From Giesbergeria sp. (GTDB taxonomy: Bacteria; Pseudomonadota; Gammaproteobacteria; Burkholderiales; Burkholderiaceae_C), in assembly GCA_017987055.1 (NCBI GenBank), contig JAGNUJ010000062.1, positions 1 through 8,942 of the forward strand: 8,942 nucleotides of DNA. The letters run 5' to 3'. Shown piece after piece: positions 1 through 6,215 of this stretch (position 1 is its first letter; each line of letters begins with the position of its first letter). The notes under the pieces were generated by a model that worked only from the letters and a program-made list of their open reading frames with translations, did no database searches and had not been told where the DNA came from. The position numbers and the translations under genes are program-made.

Positions 1-1775
1 CCGGCCTCGTTGATGCCTTCTTGCAGGATCTGGCCTTTGGTGTCCTCGCGGTAATACATCACTTGGTCTTTATCGACTGGGGTGTATTGCTGGCCTGCCG
101 GGTTGTAGATGCCAATTTGGCGGAACAAGCCTTCCATACCAAAGGTGCGTGCCTCGTCGACCAAAATCGGCACCACGCGTGGACCGAGCGCCGGGTCGCG
201 CAGCAACTGCGTCAAAAAGCGCACATAGGCTTGGGTGGTAGAGATTTCGCGGCCTTCGGCAGTGGCTTCGAGCACGGCTTTGAAGGTATCCAGCGGCGCA
301 ATGGTGAAGTGCTCATCGGCCTTGACGCGGCGGTGTGGCAAATAGCCGCCCAGCGCCTTGCGCCGCTCGTGCAGGTAGCGCATTTCAGGCGTATCTTCGG
401 CCGGCTTGTAAAACGGCAGATTGGCGATTTGGCTGTCCGGAATCGGGATATTGAAGCGGTCGCGGAAGGCTTTGATGTCCTCATCGCTCAGCTTTTTAGT
501 CTGGTGGACGGTGTTTTTACCCTCGCCGACTTTGCCCATGCCAAAGCCTTTGACGGTTTTGACCAAGATGACCGTTGGCTGGCCTTGGGTGGTGTTGGCG
601 GCGTGGAAGGCGGCGTAGACCTTTTGCGCATCGTGGCCACCACGGCGCAGGTTCCAAATTTCATCGTCGCTCATGTGCTCAACCATCTTCAGCGTGCGCG
701 GGTCGCGGCCAAAGAAGTGTTTGCGCACATAAGCACCGTCGTTGGCTTTGAACGACTGGTAGTCGCCGTCGTTGCACTCCATCATGATTTTGCGCAGCGC
801 GCCATCTTTGTCCTTGGCCAGCAGCGCGTCCCAGCGGCTGCCCCAAATCAGCTTAATGACGTTCCAGCCCGAGCCACGGAATTCGCCTTCCAGCTCCTGA
901 ATGATCTTGCCGTTGCCGCGCACTGGGCCGTCAAGCCGCTGCAGGTTGCAGTTGATGACGAAAATCAGGTTGTCCAGCTTTTCGCGCGAAGCCAAACTGA
1001 TCGCGCCCAGCGATTCGACCTCGTCCATCTCGCCGTCACCGCAGAACACCCAGACTTTGCGGTTTTCAGTGTTGGCAATACCACGCGCGTGCAGGTACTT
1101 CAAAAAGCGCGCCTGGTAAATCGCCATCAGCGGCCCCAAACCCATAGATACCGTGGGGAACTGCCAAAACTCGGGCATCAGCTTGGGGTGCGGATAACTC
1201 GACAGGCCTTGGCCATCGACTTCTTGGCGGAAATTGTTCAACTGCTCCTCGGTCAAGCGCCCTTCCATAAAAGCGCGGGCATAAATGCCGGGCGAGACAT
1301 GGCCTTGGATGTAGAGGCAGTCGCCGCCGTGTTCGGTGCCGGGTTCGTTGTTTTCGGCGTGCCAAAAGTGGTTAAAGCCGGCCGCAAACATATTCGCCAG
1401 CGAAGCAAACGAGCCGATGTGGCCACCCAAGTCGCCGCCTTCGGGCGGGTGGTGGCGGTTAGCGCGCACCACCAAGGCCATCGCGTTCCAGCGCATATAG
1501 GCGCGCAGGCGTCCTTCCAACTCCAAGTTGCCGGGGCAGCGGGCTTCTTGATCGACTTCAATCGTGTTGACGTAGCCGGTGTTGGCCGAGAACGGCATGT
1601 CGATGCTGCTTTCGCGCGCATGCTGCAGCAGTTGCTCCAGCAAAAAGTGGGCGCGCTCGGGGCCTTCTTGCGCAATCACCGCAGACAAGGCATCTGTCCA
1701 TTCGCGGGTTTCTTGAATATCACTATCGTGGTTTGCAGACACCACTTTATCAACCGAATCGGGCTGTACTGACAT
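1..1775 (-). CDS. aceE: Pyruvate dehydrogenase E1 component, homodimeric type (partial, C-terminus beyond window)
   Basis: This is the thiamine-diphosphate-dependent E1 subunit of the cytoplasmic pyruvate dehydrogenase complex; it decarboxylates pyruvate and passes the acetyl group to the lipoyl domain of E2 (AceF). Read on the minus strand from ATG at 1775, it gives 591 codons beginning MSVQPDSVDK and running off the left edge. The protein follows E. coli AceE (about 887 aa) closely from memory. Visible landmarks are LGGHIGSF with His119, GHVSPGIYARAF with His159, the ThDP/Mg motif GDGEMDE (Asp247) closing at INCN (Asn277), the LDGPVRGNGK segment, and GEGKNTVHQ with His424. The spacings Asp247-His159 (88) and Asp247-His424 (177) equal those of E. 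coli Asp230-His142 and Asp230-His407. The last residues, near GQILQEGINEAG, enter the central pyrimidine-binding domain, so about 300 residues are missing only because of the window edge. A strong Shine-Dalgarno supports the start. It is transcribed away from the histidine kinase gene; aceF and lpd are expected further left but cannot be seen. Confidence 0.98.
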   Translation of the reverse strand, partial: MSVQPDSVDKVVSANHDSDIQETREWTDALSAVIAQEGPERAHFLLEQLLQHARESSIDMPFSANTGYVNTIEVDQEARCPGNLELEGRLRAYMRWNAMALVVRANRHHPPEGGDLGGHIGSFASLANMFAAGFNHFWHAENNEPGTEHGGDCLYIQGHVSPGIYARAFMEGRLTEEQLNNFRQEVDGQGLSSYPHPKLMPEFWQFPTVSMGLGPLMAIYQARFLKYLHARGIANTENRKVWVFCGDGEMDEVESLGAISLASREKLDNLIFVINCNLQRLDGPVRGNGKIIQELEGEFRGSGWNVIKLIWGSRWDALLAKDKDGALRKIMMECNDGDYQSFKANDGAYVRKHFFGRDPRTLKMVEHMSDDEIWNLRRGGHDAQKVYAAFHAANTTQGQPTVILVKTVKGFGMGKVGEGKNTVHQTKKLSDEDIKAFRDRFNIPIPDSQIANLPFYKPAEDTPEMRYLHERRKALGGYLPHRRVKADEHFTIAPLDTFKAVLEATAEGREISTTQAYVRFLTQLLRDPALGPRVVPILVDEARTFGMEGLFRQIGIYNPAGQQYTPVDKDQVMYYREDTKGQILQEGINEA

Positions 1776-1781
1776 CGCTTG

Positions 1782-1787
1782 TCTCCT
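1782..1787 (-). promoter_or_regulatory. Ribosome binding site of aceE
   Basis: Read on the minus strand this is AGGAGA, six bases before the aceE ATG at 1775. Near-consensus sequence and spacing fix the aceE start. Confidence 0.85.
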
Positions 1788-1827
1788 ATGATTTGTATTA
1801 GCGTTTTCTAGTTTCGCATATATTTTT

Positions 1828-1844
1828 CATAATTTCAAATTATG
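1828..1844. promoter_or_regulatory. Perfect palindrome, candidate operator
   Basis: CATAATTTCAAATTATG consists of two perfect 8-base inverted arms (CATAATTT / AAATTATG) around one central base. It lies 53-69 bases upstream of the aceE start codon and 88-104 bases upstream of the kinase start. The size and symmetry suit a dimeric regulator, but the binding protein is unknown. It does not resemble the E. coli PdhR box (AATTGGTnnnACCAATT) beyond being A+T rich. With no G+C in the arms except the outermost pair, it is unlikely to work as a terminator. Confidence 0.5.
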
Positions 1845-1863
1845 CTTACGCTTTTTGTAATAC

Positions 1864-1909
1864 GAAAAATTGCTGCGCCTGCACATTTTTTCATCTACTG
1901 AAAAATTGC
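1864..1909. repeat. Direct repeat GAAAAATTGC, two copies 36 bases apart
   Basis: GAAAAATTGC occurs at 1864-1873 and again at 1900-1909, start to start 36 bases. Each copy is followed closely by CCTGCAC (1878-1884 and 1909-1915), so the two blocks look like imperfect copies of one longer unit. They sit just upstream of the kinase start and could be paired activator sites or a local duplication. Short A-runs are expected in an AT-rich spacer, so the functional reading is weak. Confidence 0.35.
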
Positions 1910-1931
1910 CTGCACGCCCTACACTTGAGCG

Positions 1932-4577
1932 ATGCAACCGCCAACTTCTCCCACCCTCAATTCCGCAACACCCGCTGCTGAGAACGACTTAGCCTGCGAC
2001 AACACCACGCTGGCGCAGCGTTGGCAGGCGTGGTGGCGCAGTCTGTCGCCAATGCGCCAAGACCGTTTGGCAGCGCTGGCACCGCTGGCTGCAGTGCTGC
2101 TATTTATGGCGGCCATCGTGGCTGCGTTTTGGTATTTGCGCCTAGAAGAGGGCGAGCGCGAGCAAGAAGCGCTGCGCCGTGACGTTGAATATGCACAGCA
2201 GCGCGTGCGCCTGCGCCTGCTAGAGCGCCAAGAGCAGCTGATGCGCATTGCACGCGATTTGTCAAACCACGACATGGCGCTGGGCGAATTCAACCAGCGC
2301 ACCGAAACGCTGATCAACCAATATCCCGAACTGCAAACCATCACCTGGATTGACGGCTATGGCCGCATTCGCGCCAGCCAAGCCGCGCCGACAGTGCCCG
2401 AGCAATACATCCGCACATCTGGCGAAATGCTCAAACGTATCCACGCAAAAAACAGCACGCAAGACGGCAAGCCAAGCGACTACAAAGACGAAACCAGCGA
2501 CACCTTCGACCTAACGCGTGACCTGCAACAGCCGGTCTATACCCAGCCGGTAGCGCGTGCGGACAACACTGCGCCGTTGCTGCAATTGCAGGTACCGCTG
2601 AACGTACAAGGCAAATTTAGCGGTGTGGTAATGGCCGAATACTCCACCGACAGCCTGTTGCGCTATGGCACACCGACCGAAGTGTTGGCGCGCTACGCCG
2701 TCACGCTGCTGGACGCCAACCGCCAGGTGCTGGCCGGTACGCCGCTGGGGCCGCGCAACCACCGCGCGCCGCAGTGGCTGCCGCTCAGCGCCCGCGCCAA
2801 CGCTTATGAAGTGCCGGTCTCGCCCGTGGGCAATGGCTTGCTGCTGCGCGCGCAGGCGTATCGCACCTCGCTGGGTGTCGTTGGCAGCGGACTGTTTTGG
2901 CTGGTTGTCGTCCTCAGCGCCATGACGGTGTGGATGCTGGTGGCCACTTGGCGCCACGCACGTCGGCGTATGCAAACCCAGCAAGCACTGGTGACAGAAA
3001 CCAACTTTCGCCGGGCGATGGAAAACTCGGTGCTGACGGGAATGCGCGCGCTGGATTTGCAAGGGCGCATCACCTACGTCAACGCTGCCTTTTGCCAAAT
3101 GACCGGCTGGAGCGAAGAAGACTTGGTCGGCCAAACCGCGCCGTTTCCCTACTGGCCTGAGTCCGACATGGAAACCCTGCGCGCCCGGCTGTTTGACGAA
3201 ATCAACGGCAAAACTGCACCCGGCGGTTTTCAGGTGCGGGTGCGGCGCAAAAACGGCAGCTTATTTGATGCGCGGCTGTATGTCTCGCCGCTGATTGATG
3301 CGCGCAACCAGCAAACCGGCTGGATGACATCGATGACCGACATCACCGAACCCAACCGCATCCGCGAGCAACTCTCGGCCTCGCACGAGCGCTTCACTAT
3401 CGTGCTCGAAGCGCTGGACGCTTCGGTGTCGGTGGCACCGCTGGGCAGCAAAGAGCTGCTGTTTGCCAACAAGCTCTACCGCCAGTGGTTTGGCTCCGAG
3501 ACCAACGGCCACCTGCAACTGGTCGCCCAAGCTGGCGTACTGCCCACCGACAACGCCAGCACCGACAGCCCTGACGACGAAGATGGCCTGATGGGTTTAC
3601 CAACCGATGCGCTGACCAGCGCGCACAGCAAAAACGCCGAAATCTACCTGCCCGATTTGGACAAATGGCTGGAGGTGCGCTCGCGCTACCTCAGCTGGGT
3701 CGATGGCCGCTTGGCGCAAATGGTGATTGCCACCGACATCACCCCGCGCCGCCGCGCCGAAGAGCAAACCGCGCGCCAAACCGAGCGCGCCCAATCGGTC
3801 AGCCGCCTGATCACCATGGGCGAGATGGCCTCCAGCGTGGCGCACGAGCTCAACCAGCCACTGACGGCCATCAACAACTACTGCAGCGGCATCGTCTCGC
3901 GCATCCACAGCGGGCAAATCACGCAAGAGACGCTGCTGACAGCGCTGGAAAAAACCGCCCACCAAGCGCAGCGCGCCGGCCAAATCATCCAGCGCATCCG
4001 CGACTTTGTGAAGAAAAGCGCGCCCAATCGCCAACTGGCCGACGCCGCCACCATGGTCAGCGAGGCCGTTGAGCTGGCCGACATCGAACTGCGCCGCCAC
4101 AACGTGCGCCTGACGCACTACGTCGCCGCGCGCCTGCCGCCCCTCATGGCCGACTCGATTTTGATTGAGCAAGTGCTGATCAACCTGATGAAAAACGGCG
4201 CTGAATCCATCGTCCAAGCCCAACGACCACTGGCAGGGCGCTGCGTTGAACTGCGCGTGGTGCCCAAACAAATCGAAGGCCAAGACGTGATCGAGTTTTC
4301 GGTGCTCGACACCGGCCAAGGTTTACCCCAAGAAGTGCTGGAGCGTTTGTTTGAAGCCTTCTTCTCCACCAAACAAGAAGGCATGGGCATGGGCCTGAAT
4401 TTGTGCCGCAGCATTGTCGAATCCCACCAAGGAAGAATAGCGGTAGAGAACATTTACAATGGCCCAGAGGTCACGGGTTGCAAGTTCTCTTTCTGGCTGC
4501 CGCTCGCTGCGCCTGACAACCATGCTACCAATTCAGTAGCTACAGCACCCCATAGCACCACCCCCAAGGACAGTTGA
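1932..4577 (+). CDS. Membrane-bound PAS-PAS sensor histidine kinase (FixL/DctB-like class)
   Basis: This is the sensor of a two-component system; it should autophosphorylate in response to a signal and phosphorylate the regulator encoded next to it. The 881-residue protein has a cytoplasmic N-terminus, TM1 at about 47-69, a periplasmic region of about 245 residues (70-313), TM2 at about 314-338, PAS 1 at about 357-472 (ending SMTDITEPNR), PAS 2 at about 486-603 (ending ATDITPRR), then a kinase core. The H-box is SSVAHELNQPLT with phospho-acceptor His638; the N-box is INLMKNGAES with Asn755; the G1 box is DTGQGLP (Asp793); the F-box is FEAFFSTK; the G2 box is GMGMGLNL (817-823). The HELNQPL type of H-box is typical of FixL, DctB and TodS relatives. 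There is no HAMP and no receiver domain. The periplasmic region has the length of a double Cache/PDC sensor, but I cannot assign it or a ligand from sequence alone. The ATG at 1932 lacks a clear Shine-Dalgarno; Met41, just before TM1, is a possible alternative start. The last 20 or so residues after the ATPase domain are low-complexity and may be repeat-derived. Confidence 0.93.
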   Translation: MQPPTSPTLNSATPAAENDLACDNTTLAQRWQAWWRSLSPMRQDRLAALAPLAAVLLFMAAIVAAFWYLRLEEGEREQEALRRDVEYAQQRVRLRLLERQEQLMRIARDLSNHDMALGEFNQRTETLINQYPELQTITWIDGYGRIRASQAAPTVPEQYIRTSGEMLKRIHAKNSTQDGKPSDYKDETSDTFDLTRDLQQPVYTQPVARADNTAPLLQLQVPLNVQGKFSGVVMAEYSTDSLLRYGTPTEVLARYAVTLLDANRQVLAGTPLGPRNHRAPQWLPLSARANAYEVPVSPVGNGLLLRAQAYRTSLGVVGSGLFWLVVVLSAMTVWMLVATWRHARRRMQTQQALVTETNFRRAMENSVLTGMRALDLQGRITYVNAAFCQMTGWSEEDLVGQTAPFPYWPESDMETLRARLFDEINGKTAPGGFQVRVRRKNGSLFDARLYVSPLIDARNQQTGWMTSMTDITEPNRIREQLSASHERFTIVLEALDASVSVAPLGSKELLFANKLYRQWFGSETNGHLQLVAQAGVLPTDNASTDSPDDEDGLMGLPTDALTSAHSKNAEIYLPDLDKWLEVRSRYLSWVDGRLAQMVIATDITPRRRAEEQTARQTERAQSVSRLITMGEMASSVAHELNQPLTAINNYCSGIVSRIHSGQITQETLLTALEKTAHQAQRAGQIIQRIRDFVKKSAPNRQLADAATMVSEAVELADIELRRHNVRLTHYVAARLPPLMADSILIEQVLINLMKNGAESIVQAQRPLAGRCVELRVVPKQIEGQDVIEFSVLDTGQGLPQEVLERLFEAFFSTKQEGMGMGLNLCRSIVESHQGRIAVENIYNGPEVTGCKFSFWLPLAAPDNHATNSVATAPHSTTPKDS
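4524..4540 (+). repeat. Short inverted repeat in the 3' end of the kinase gene, possibly repeat-derived
   Basis: GCTAC (4524-4528) and GTAGC (4536-4540) flank the 7-base loop CAATTCA. The AT-leaning sequence around it (about 4520-4560) differs from the GC-rich kinase body and resembles the GCTA..TAGCTAC type of dispersed repeat seen in Comamonadaceae (recollection, not searched). In frame it encodes the tail NHATNSVATAPHSTTP. Confidence 0.35.
4566..4570 (+). promoter_or_regulatory. Ribosome binding site of the response regulator gene
   Basis: AAGGA ends seven bases before the ATG at 4578 and lies inside the last codons of the kinase gene. With the TGA-ATG junction this indicates translational coupling of the two genes. 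Confidence 0.75.
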
Positions 4578-5204
4578 ATGAGCTTAATTCCGAAAAAAGG
4601 CACCGTTTATGTGGTCGATGACGACGAGGCCGTGCGCGATTCGCTGCAATGGCTGCTAGAGGGCAAAGACTACCGCGTTCGCTGCTTTGATTCGGCCGAG
4701 ACCTTTTTGGCGCGCTACGACCCGCGCGAAATCGCTTGCCTGATTGTCGATATCCGCATGGGCGGCATGACCGGCCTAGAGCTGCAGGACCGGCTAATCG
4801 AGCGCAAGTCGCCGCTGCCCATCGTCTTCATCACCGGCCACGGCGATGTGCCCATGGCGGTGGAAACGATGAAAAAAGGCGCGCTCGATTTCATCCAAAA
4901 ACCGTTCAATGAAGAAGACCTGACCGCGCTGGTCGAACGGATGCTGGAGCACGCGCGCGAAGCCTTCACCGACTACCAGCAAGCCGCCAGCCGCGACGCC
5001 TTACTGGCCAAGCTGACCAGCCGCGAAAGCCAAGTGCTAGAGCGCATCGTCGCTGGGCGGCTGAACAAGCAAATTGCCGACGACCTAGGCATCAGCATCA
5101 AAACCGTGGAAGCGCACCGCGCCAACATCATGGAAAAACTCGGCGCCAACACGGTGGCCGACTTGATCAAAATCGCCATTGGTCCGGCGACAACCAGCGC
5201 TTAA
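4578..5204 (+). CDS. FixJ-family response regulator (receiver + LuxR-type HTH)
   Basis: This is the output partner of the upstream kinase and a DNA-binding transcription regulator acting in the cytoplasm. The 208-residue protein has an N-terminal receiver domain (about 8-125) with the acidic pair Asp14/Asp15, phospho-acceptor Asp58 in LIVDIRMGGMTG, Thr86 in FITGHGD and Lys108 in IQKPF, so all catalytic receiver positions are present. A short linker leads to a LuxR/NarL-type helix-turn-helix (about 145-205) with LTSRESQVLERI and the recognition region ISIKTVEAHRANIMEKL. Length and layout match FixJ-like regulators. The proline usually found four residues after the phospho-acceptor Asp is Gly62 here. 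Its ATG directly follows the kinase TGA with no spacer, so the two form an operon. Targets are unknown; the divergent aceE promoter and its own operon are the obvious candidates, by position only. Confidence 0.95.
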   Translation: MSLIPKKGTVYVVDDDEAVRDSLQWLLEGKDYRVRCFDSAETFLARYDPREIACLIVDIRMGGMTGLELQDRLIERKSPLPIVFITGHGDVPMAVETMKKGALDFIQKPFNEEDLTALVERMLEHAREAFTDYQQAASRDALLAKLTSRESQVLERIVAGRLNKQIADDLGISIKTVEAHRANIMEKLGANTVADLIKIAIGPATTSA

Positions 5205-5222
5205 TTCAAGCAAATTACTCCT

Positions 5223-5270
5223 ATTTTTATAGCTTCTAGCGCACGTATCTATTGGGCTAGAGGCTGTTTT
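5223..5270 (+). repeat. Palindromic dispersed-type repeat between the regulator gene and folD, possible terminator
   Basis: AGCTTCTAGCGCA (5231-5243) pairs with TGGGCTAGAGGCT (5253-5265) at 11 of 13 positions around a 9-base loop, and the right arm is followed by GTTTT. The left side starts with ATTTTTATAGCT. The pattern TATAGCTTCTAGCGC...GGGCTAGAGGCT resembles a palindromic repeat that I recall as widespread between genes in Acidovorax, Polaromonas and related genera; this was not searched. As RNA it could fold into a hairpin and act as a weak terminator after the two-component operon. It also carries AGAGG (5259-5263), nine bases before a possible TTG start for folD. Confidence 0.6.
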
Positions 5271-5287
5271 CATTGAAATTTTCACCT

Positions 5288-6142
5288 ATGACAGCTCACA
5301 TCATTGACGGCAACGCCCTCTCGCGCCAACTGCGCACCGAAGTCGCCCAGCGCGCCAGCGCCCTCAAAGCGCGTGGCGTGACGCCCGGACTGGCCGTGGT
5401 GCTGGTCGGTGACAGCCCGGCCTCGCAGGTGTATGTGCGCAACAAGGTCAAAGCCTGCGAAGACGCCGGCCTGCATTCGGTGCTGGAAAAGTACGACGCC
5501 GACATGACCGAAGCCGCCTTGCTGGCGCGGGTTGAGGCGCTGAACAACGACCCCAGCATCCACGGCATCTTGGTGCAGCTGCCGCTGCCGGCGCACATCG
5601 ATGCGCAAAAGGTGATTGAAGCCATCTCGCCCGCCAAAGACGTGGACGGTTTTCACATCGCCAGCGCCGGCGCGTTGATGACCGGCATGGCCGGCTTTTG
5701 GCCGTGTACGCCGTATGGCTGTATGAAGATGCTCGAGAGCATCGGCTACGACCTGCGCGGCAAACACGCTGTCGTCATTGGCCGCAGCAACATCGTCGGC
5801 AAGCCGATGGCGCTGATGCTGCTGGGGAAAAACGCCACCGTCACCATCTGCCACAGCGCCACCCAAGACCTCAAAGCGCTGACGCTGCAAGCCGACGTCA
5901 TCGTCGCCGCCGTCGGCAAACGCAATGTGCTGACCGCTGACATGGTCAAGCCCGGCGCAGTGGTGCTGGATGTCGGCATGAACCGCAACGACGAAGGCAA
6001 GCTGTGCGGCGACGTCGACTTTGACGGCGTGAAAGCCGTGGCCAGCCACATCACACCAGTGCCCGGCGGCGTCGGCCCCATGACCATCACCATGCTGCTG
6101 GTCAACACGCTGGAAGCGGCTGAACGCGCTGCTGGCGCCTAA
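5288..6142 (+). CDS. folD: Bifunctional methylenetetrahydrofolate dehydrogenase / methenyltetrahydrofolate cyclohydrolase
   Basis: FolD interconverts 5,10-methylene-, 5,10-methenyl- and 10-formyl-tetrahydrofolate with NADP in the cytoplasm, supplying one-carbon units for purines and formyl-methionine. The 284-residue protein is the usual length and is complete. Visible signatures are YVRNKVKAC with the conserved Tyr49 and catalytic Lys53, DVDGFH (Asp118, Asp120), [11 protein letters not shown], the dinucleotide-binding [11 protein letters not shown] starting at Gly165, [14 protein letters not shown], and the C-terminal [15 protein letters not shown] chose ATG 5288 ([12 protein letters not shown]) because FolD proteins usually begin this way. 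A TTG at 5273 is in frame and would add five residues (MKFSP); it has AGAGG nine bases upstream, while ATG 5288 has no clear Shine-Dalgarno, so the true start is not settled. Repeat-like spacers lie on both sides, which suggests it may be transcribed separately from the two-component operon. Confidence 0.97.
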   Translation: MTAHIIDGNALSRQLRTEVAQRASALKARGVTPGLAVVLVGDSPASQVYVRNKVKACEDAGLHSVLEKYDADMTEAALLARVEALNNDPSIHGILVQLPLPAHIDAQKVIEAISPAKDVDGFHIASAGALMTGMAGFWPCTPYGCMKMLESIGYDLRGKHAVVIGRSNIVGKPMALMLLGKNATVTICHSATQDLKALTLQADVIVAAVGKRNVLTADMVKPGAVVLDVGMNRNDEGKLCGDVDFDGVKAVASHITPVPGGVGPMTITMLLVNTLEAAERAAGA

Positions 6143-6145
6143 GTC

Positions 6146-6157
6146 AGCTATAAAAAT
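6146..6157 (-). repeat. Inverted 12-nt copy of the repeat core found upstream of folD
   Basis: AGCTATAAAAAT here is the exact reverse complement of ATTTTTATAGCT at 5223-5234. The two copies bracket folD in opposite orientation. It begins four bases after the folD stop codon. I read it as a fragment of the same repeat family, without proof. Confidence 0.45.
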
Positions 6158-6158
6158 C

Positions 6159-6176
6159 AGCGGCGTTGGCCGCTTT
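6159..6176 (+). terminator. Short hairpin after folD, weak terminator candidate
   Basis: AGCGGC (6159-6164) and GCCGCT (6169-6174) form a perfect 6-base GC-rich stem around the loop GTTG, ending in only three T residues (6174-6176). It lies 17 bases after the folD stop. The short U-tract makes strong termination doubtful. The rest of the 73-base spacer up to 6215 shows no further structure. Confidence 0.4.
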
Positions 6177-6215
6177 CAACTTGAACTGTCGCCCTACAGC
6201 GCCACCTAAGACCGC

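Larger units (their letters stand above)
1776..1931. promoter_or_regulatory. AT-rich divergent promoter region between aceE and the sensor kinase gene
   Basis: This 156-base spacer separates two divergent genes and is much richer in A and T than its GC-rich surroundings, so it must hold promoters for both. It contains a perfect 17-nt palindrome (1828-1844) and a 10-nt direct repeat (1864-1873 and 1900-1909). I could not assign convincing sigma-70 boxes in either direction. The best minus-strand -10-like hexamer is CATAAT (within 1838-1848), but its -35 partner is poor. No small ORF with a ribosome site was seen. Confidence 0.7.

Noticed and set aside
21..1772. 583-codon open frame on the plus strand opposite aceE
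   Set aside because: It lies exactly codon-for-codon antisense to aceE, whose minus-strand frame is unmistakable from its ThDP motifs. Strong codon bias in GC-rich genes leaves the mirrored frame free of stops. The translation has no recognisable domain and no ribosome site.
1855..1899. Possible sigma-70 promoter for the kinase gene (TTGCTG at 1871 with TCTACT at 1894, spacing 17)
   Set aside because: Only three and four of six bases match consensus. In an AT-rich spacer such pairs are common, so it is not listed as a promoter.
2142..2870. Assignment of the kinase periplasmic region to a specific CHASE, Cache or DctB-type ligand domain
   Set aside because: The length fits a double Cache/PDC domain, but no diagnostic ligand-binding motif is visible by eye; a profile or structure search would be needed.
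3000..3740. Haem-binding PAS domain as in FixL (oxygen sensing)
   Set aside because: The kinase core is FixL-like, but I could not identify the haem-ligating histidine context in either PAS domain, so oxygen sensing is not claimed.
3597..4319. 240-codon minus-strand open frame inside the kinase gene
   Set aside because: It overlaps the H- and N-box region of the kinase, shows the low-complexity Ala/Gly/Arg/His composition of a shadow frame, and has no promoter or ribosome site.
5282..6049. 255-codon minus-strand open frame opposite folD
   Set aside because: It is antisense to nearly all of folD, which is complete and motif-perfect. Its His/Val/Ala-rich translation matches no family I know.
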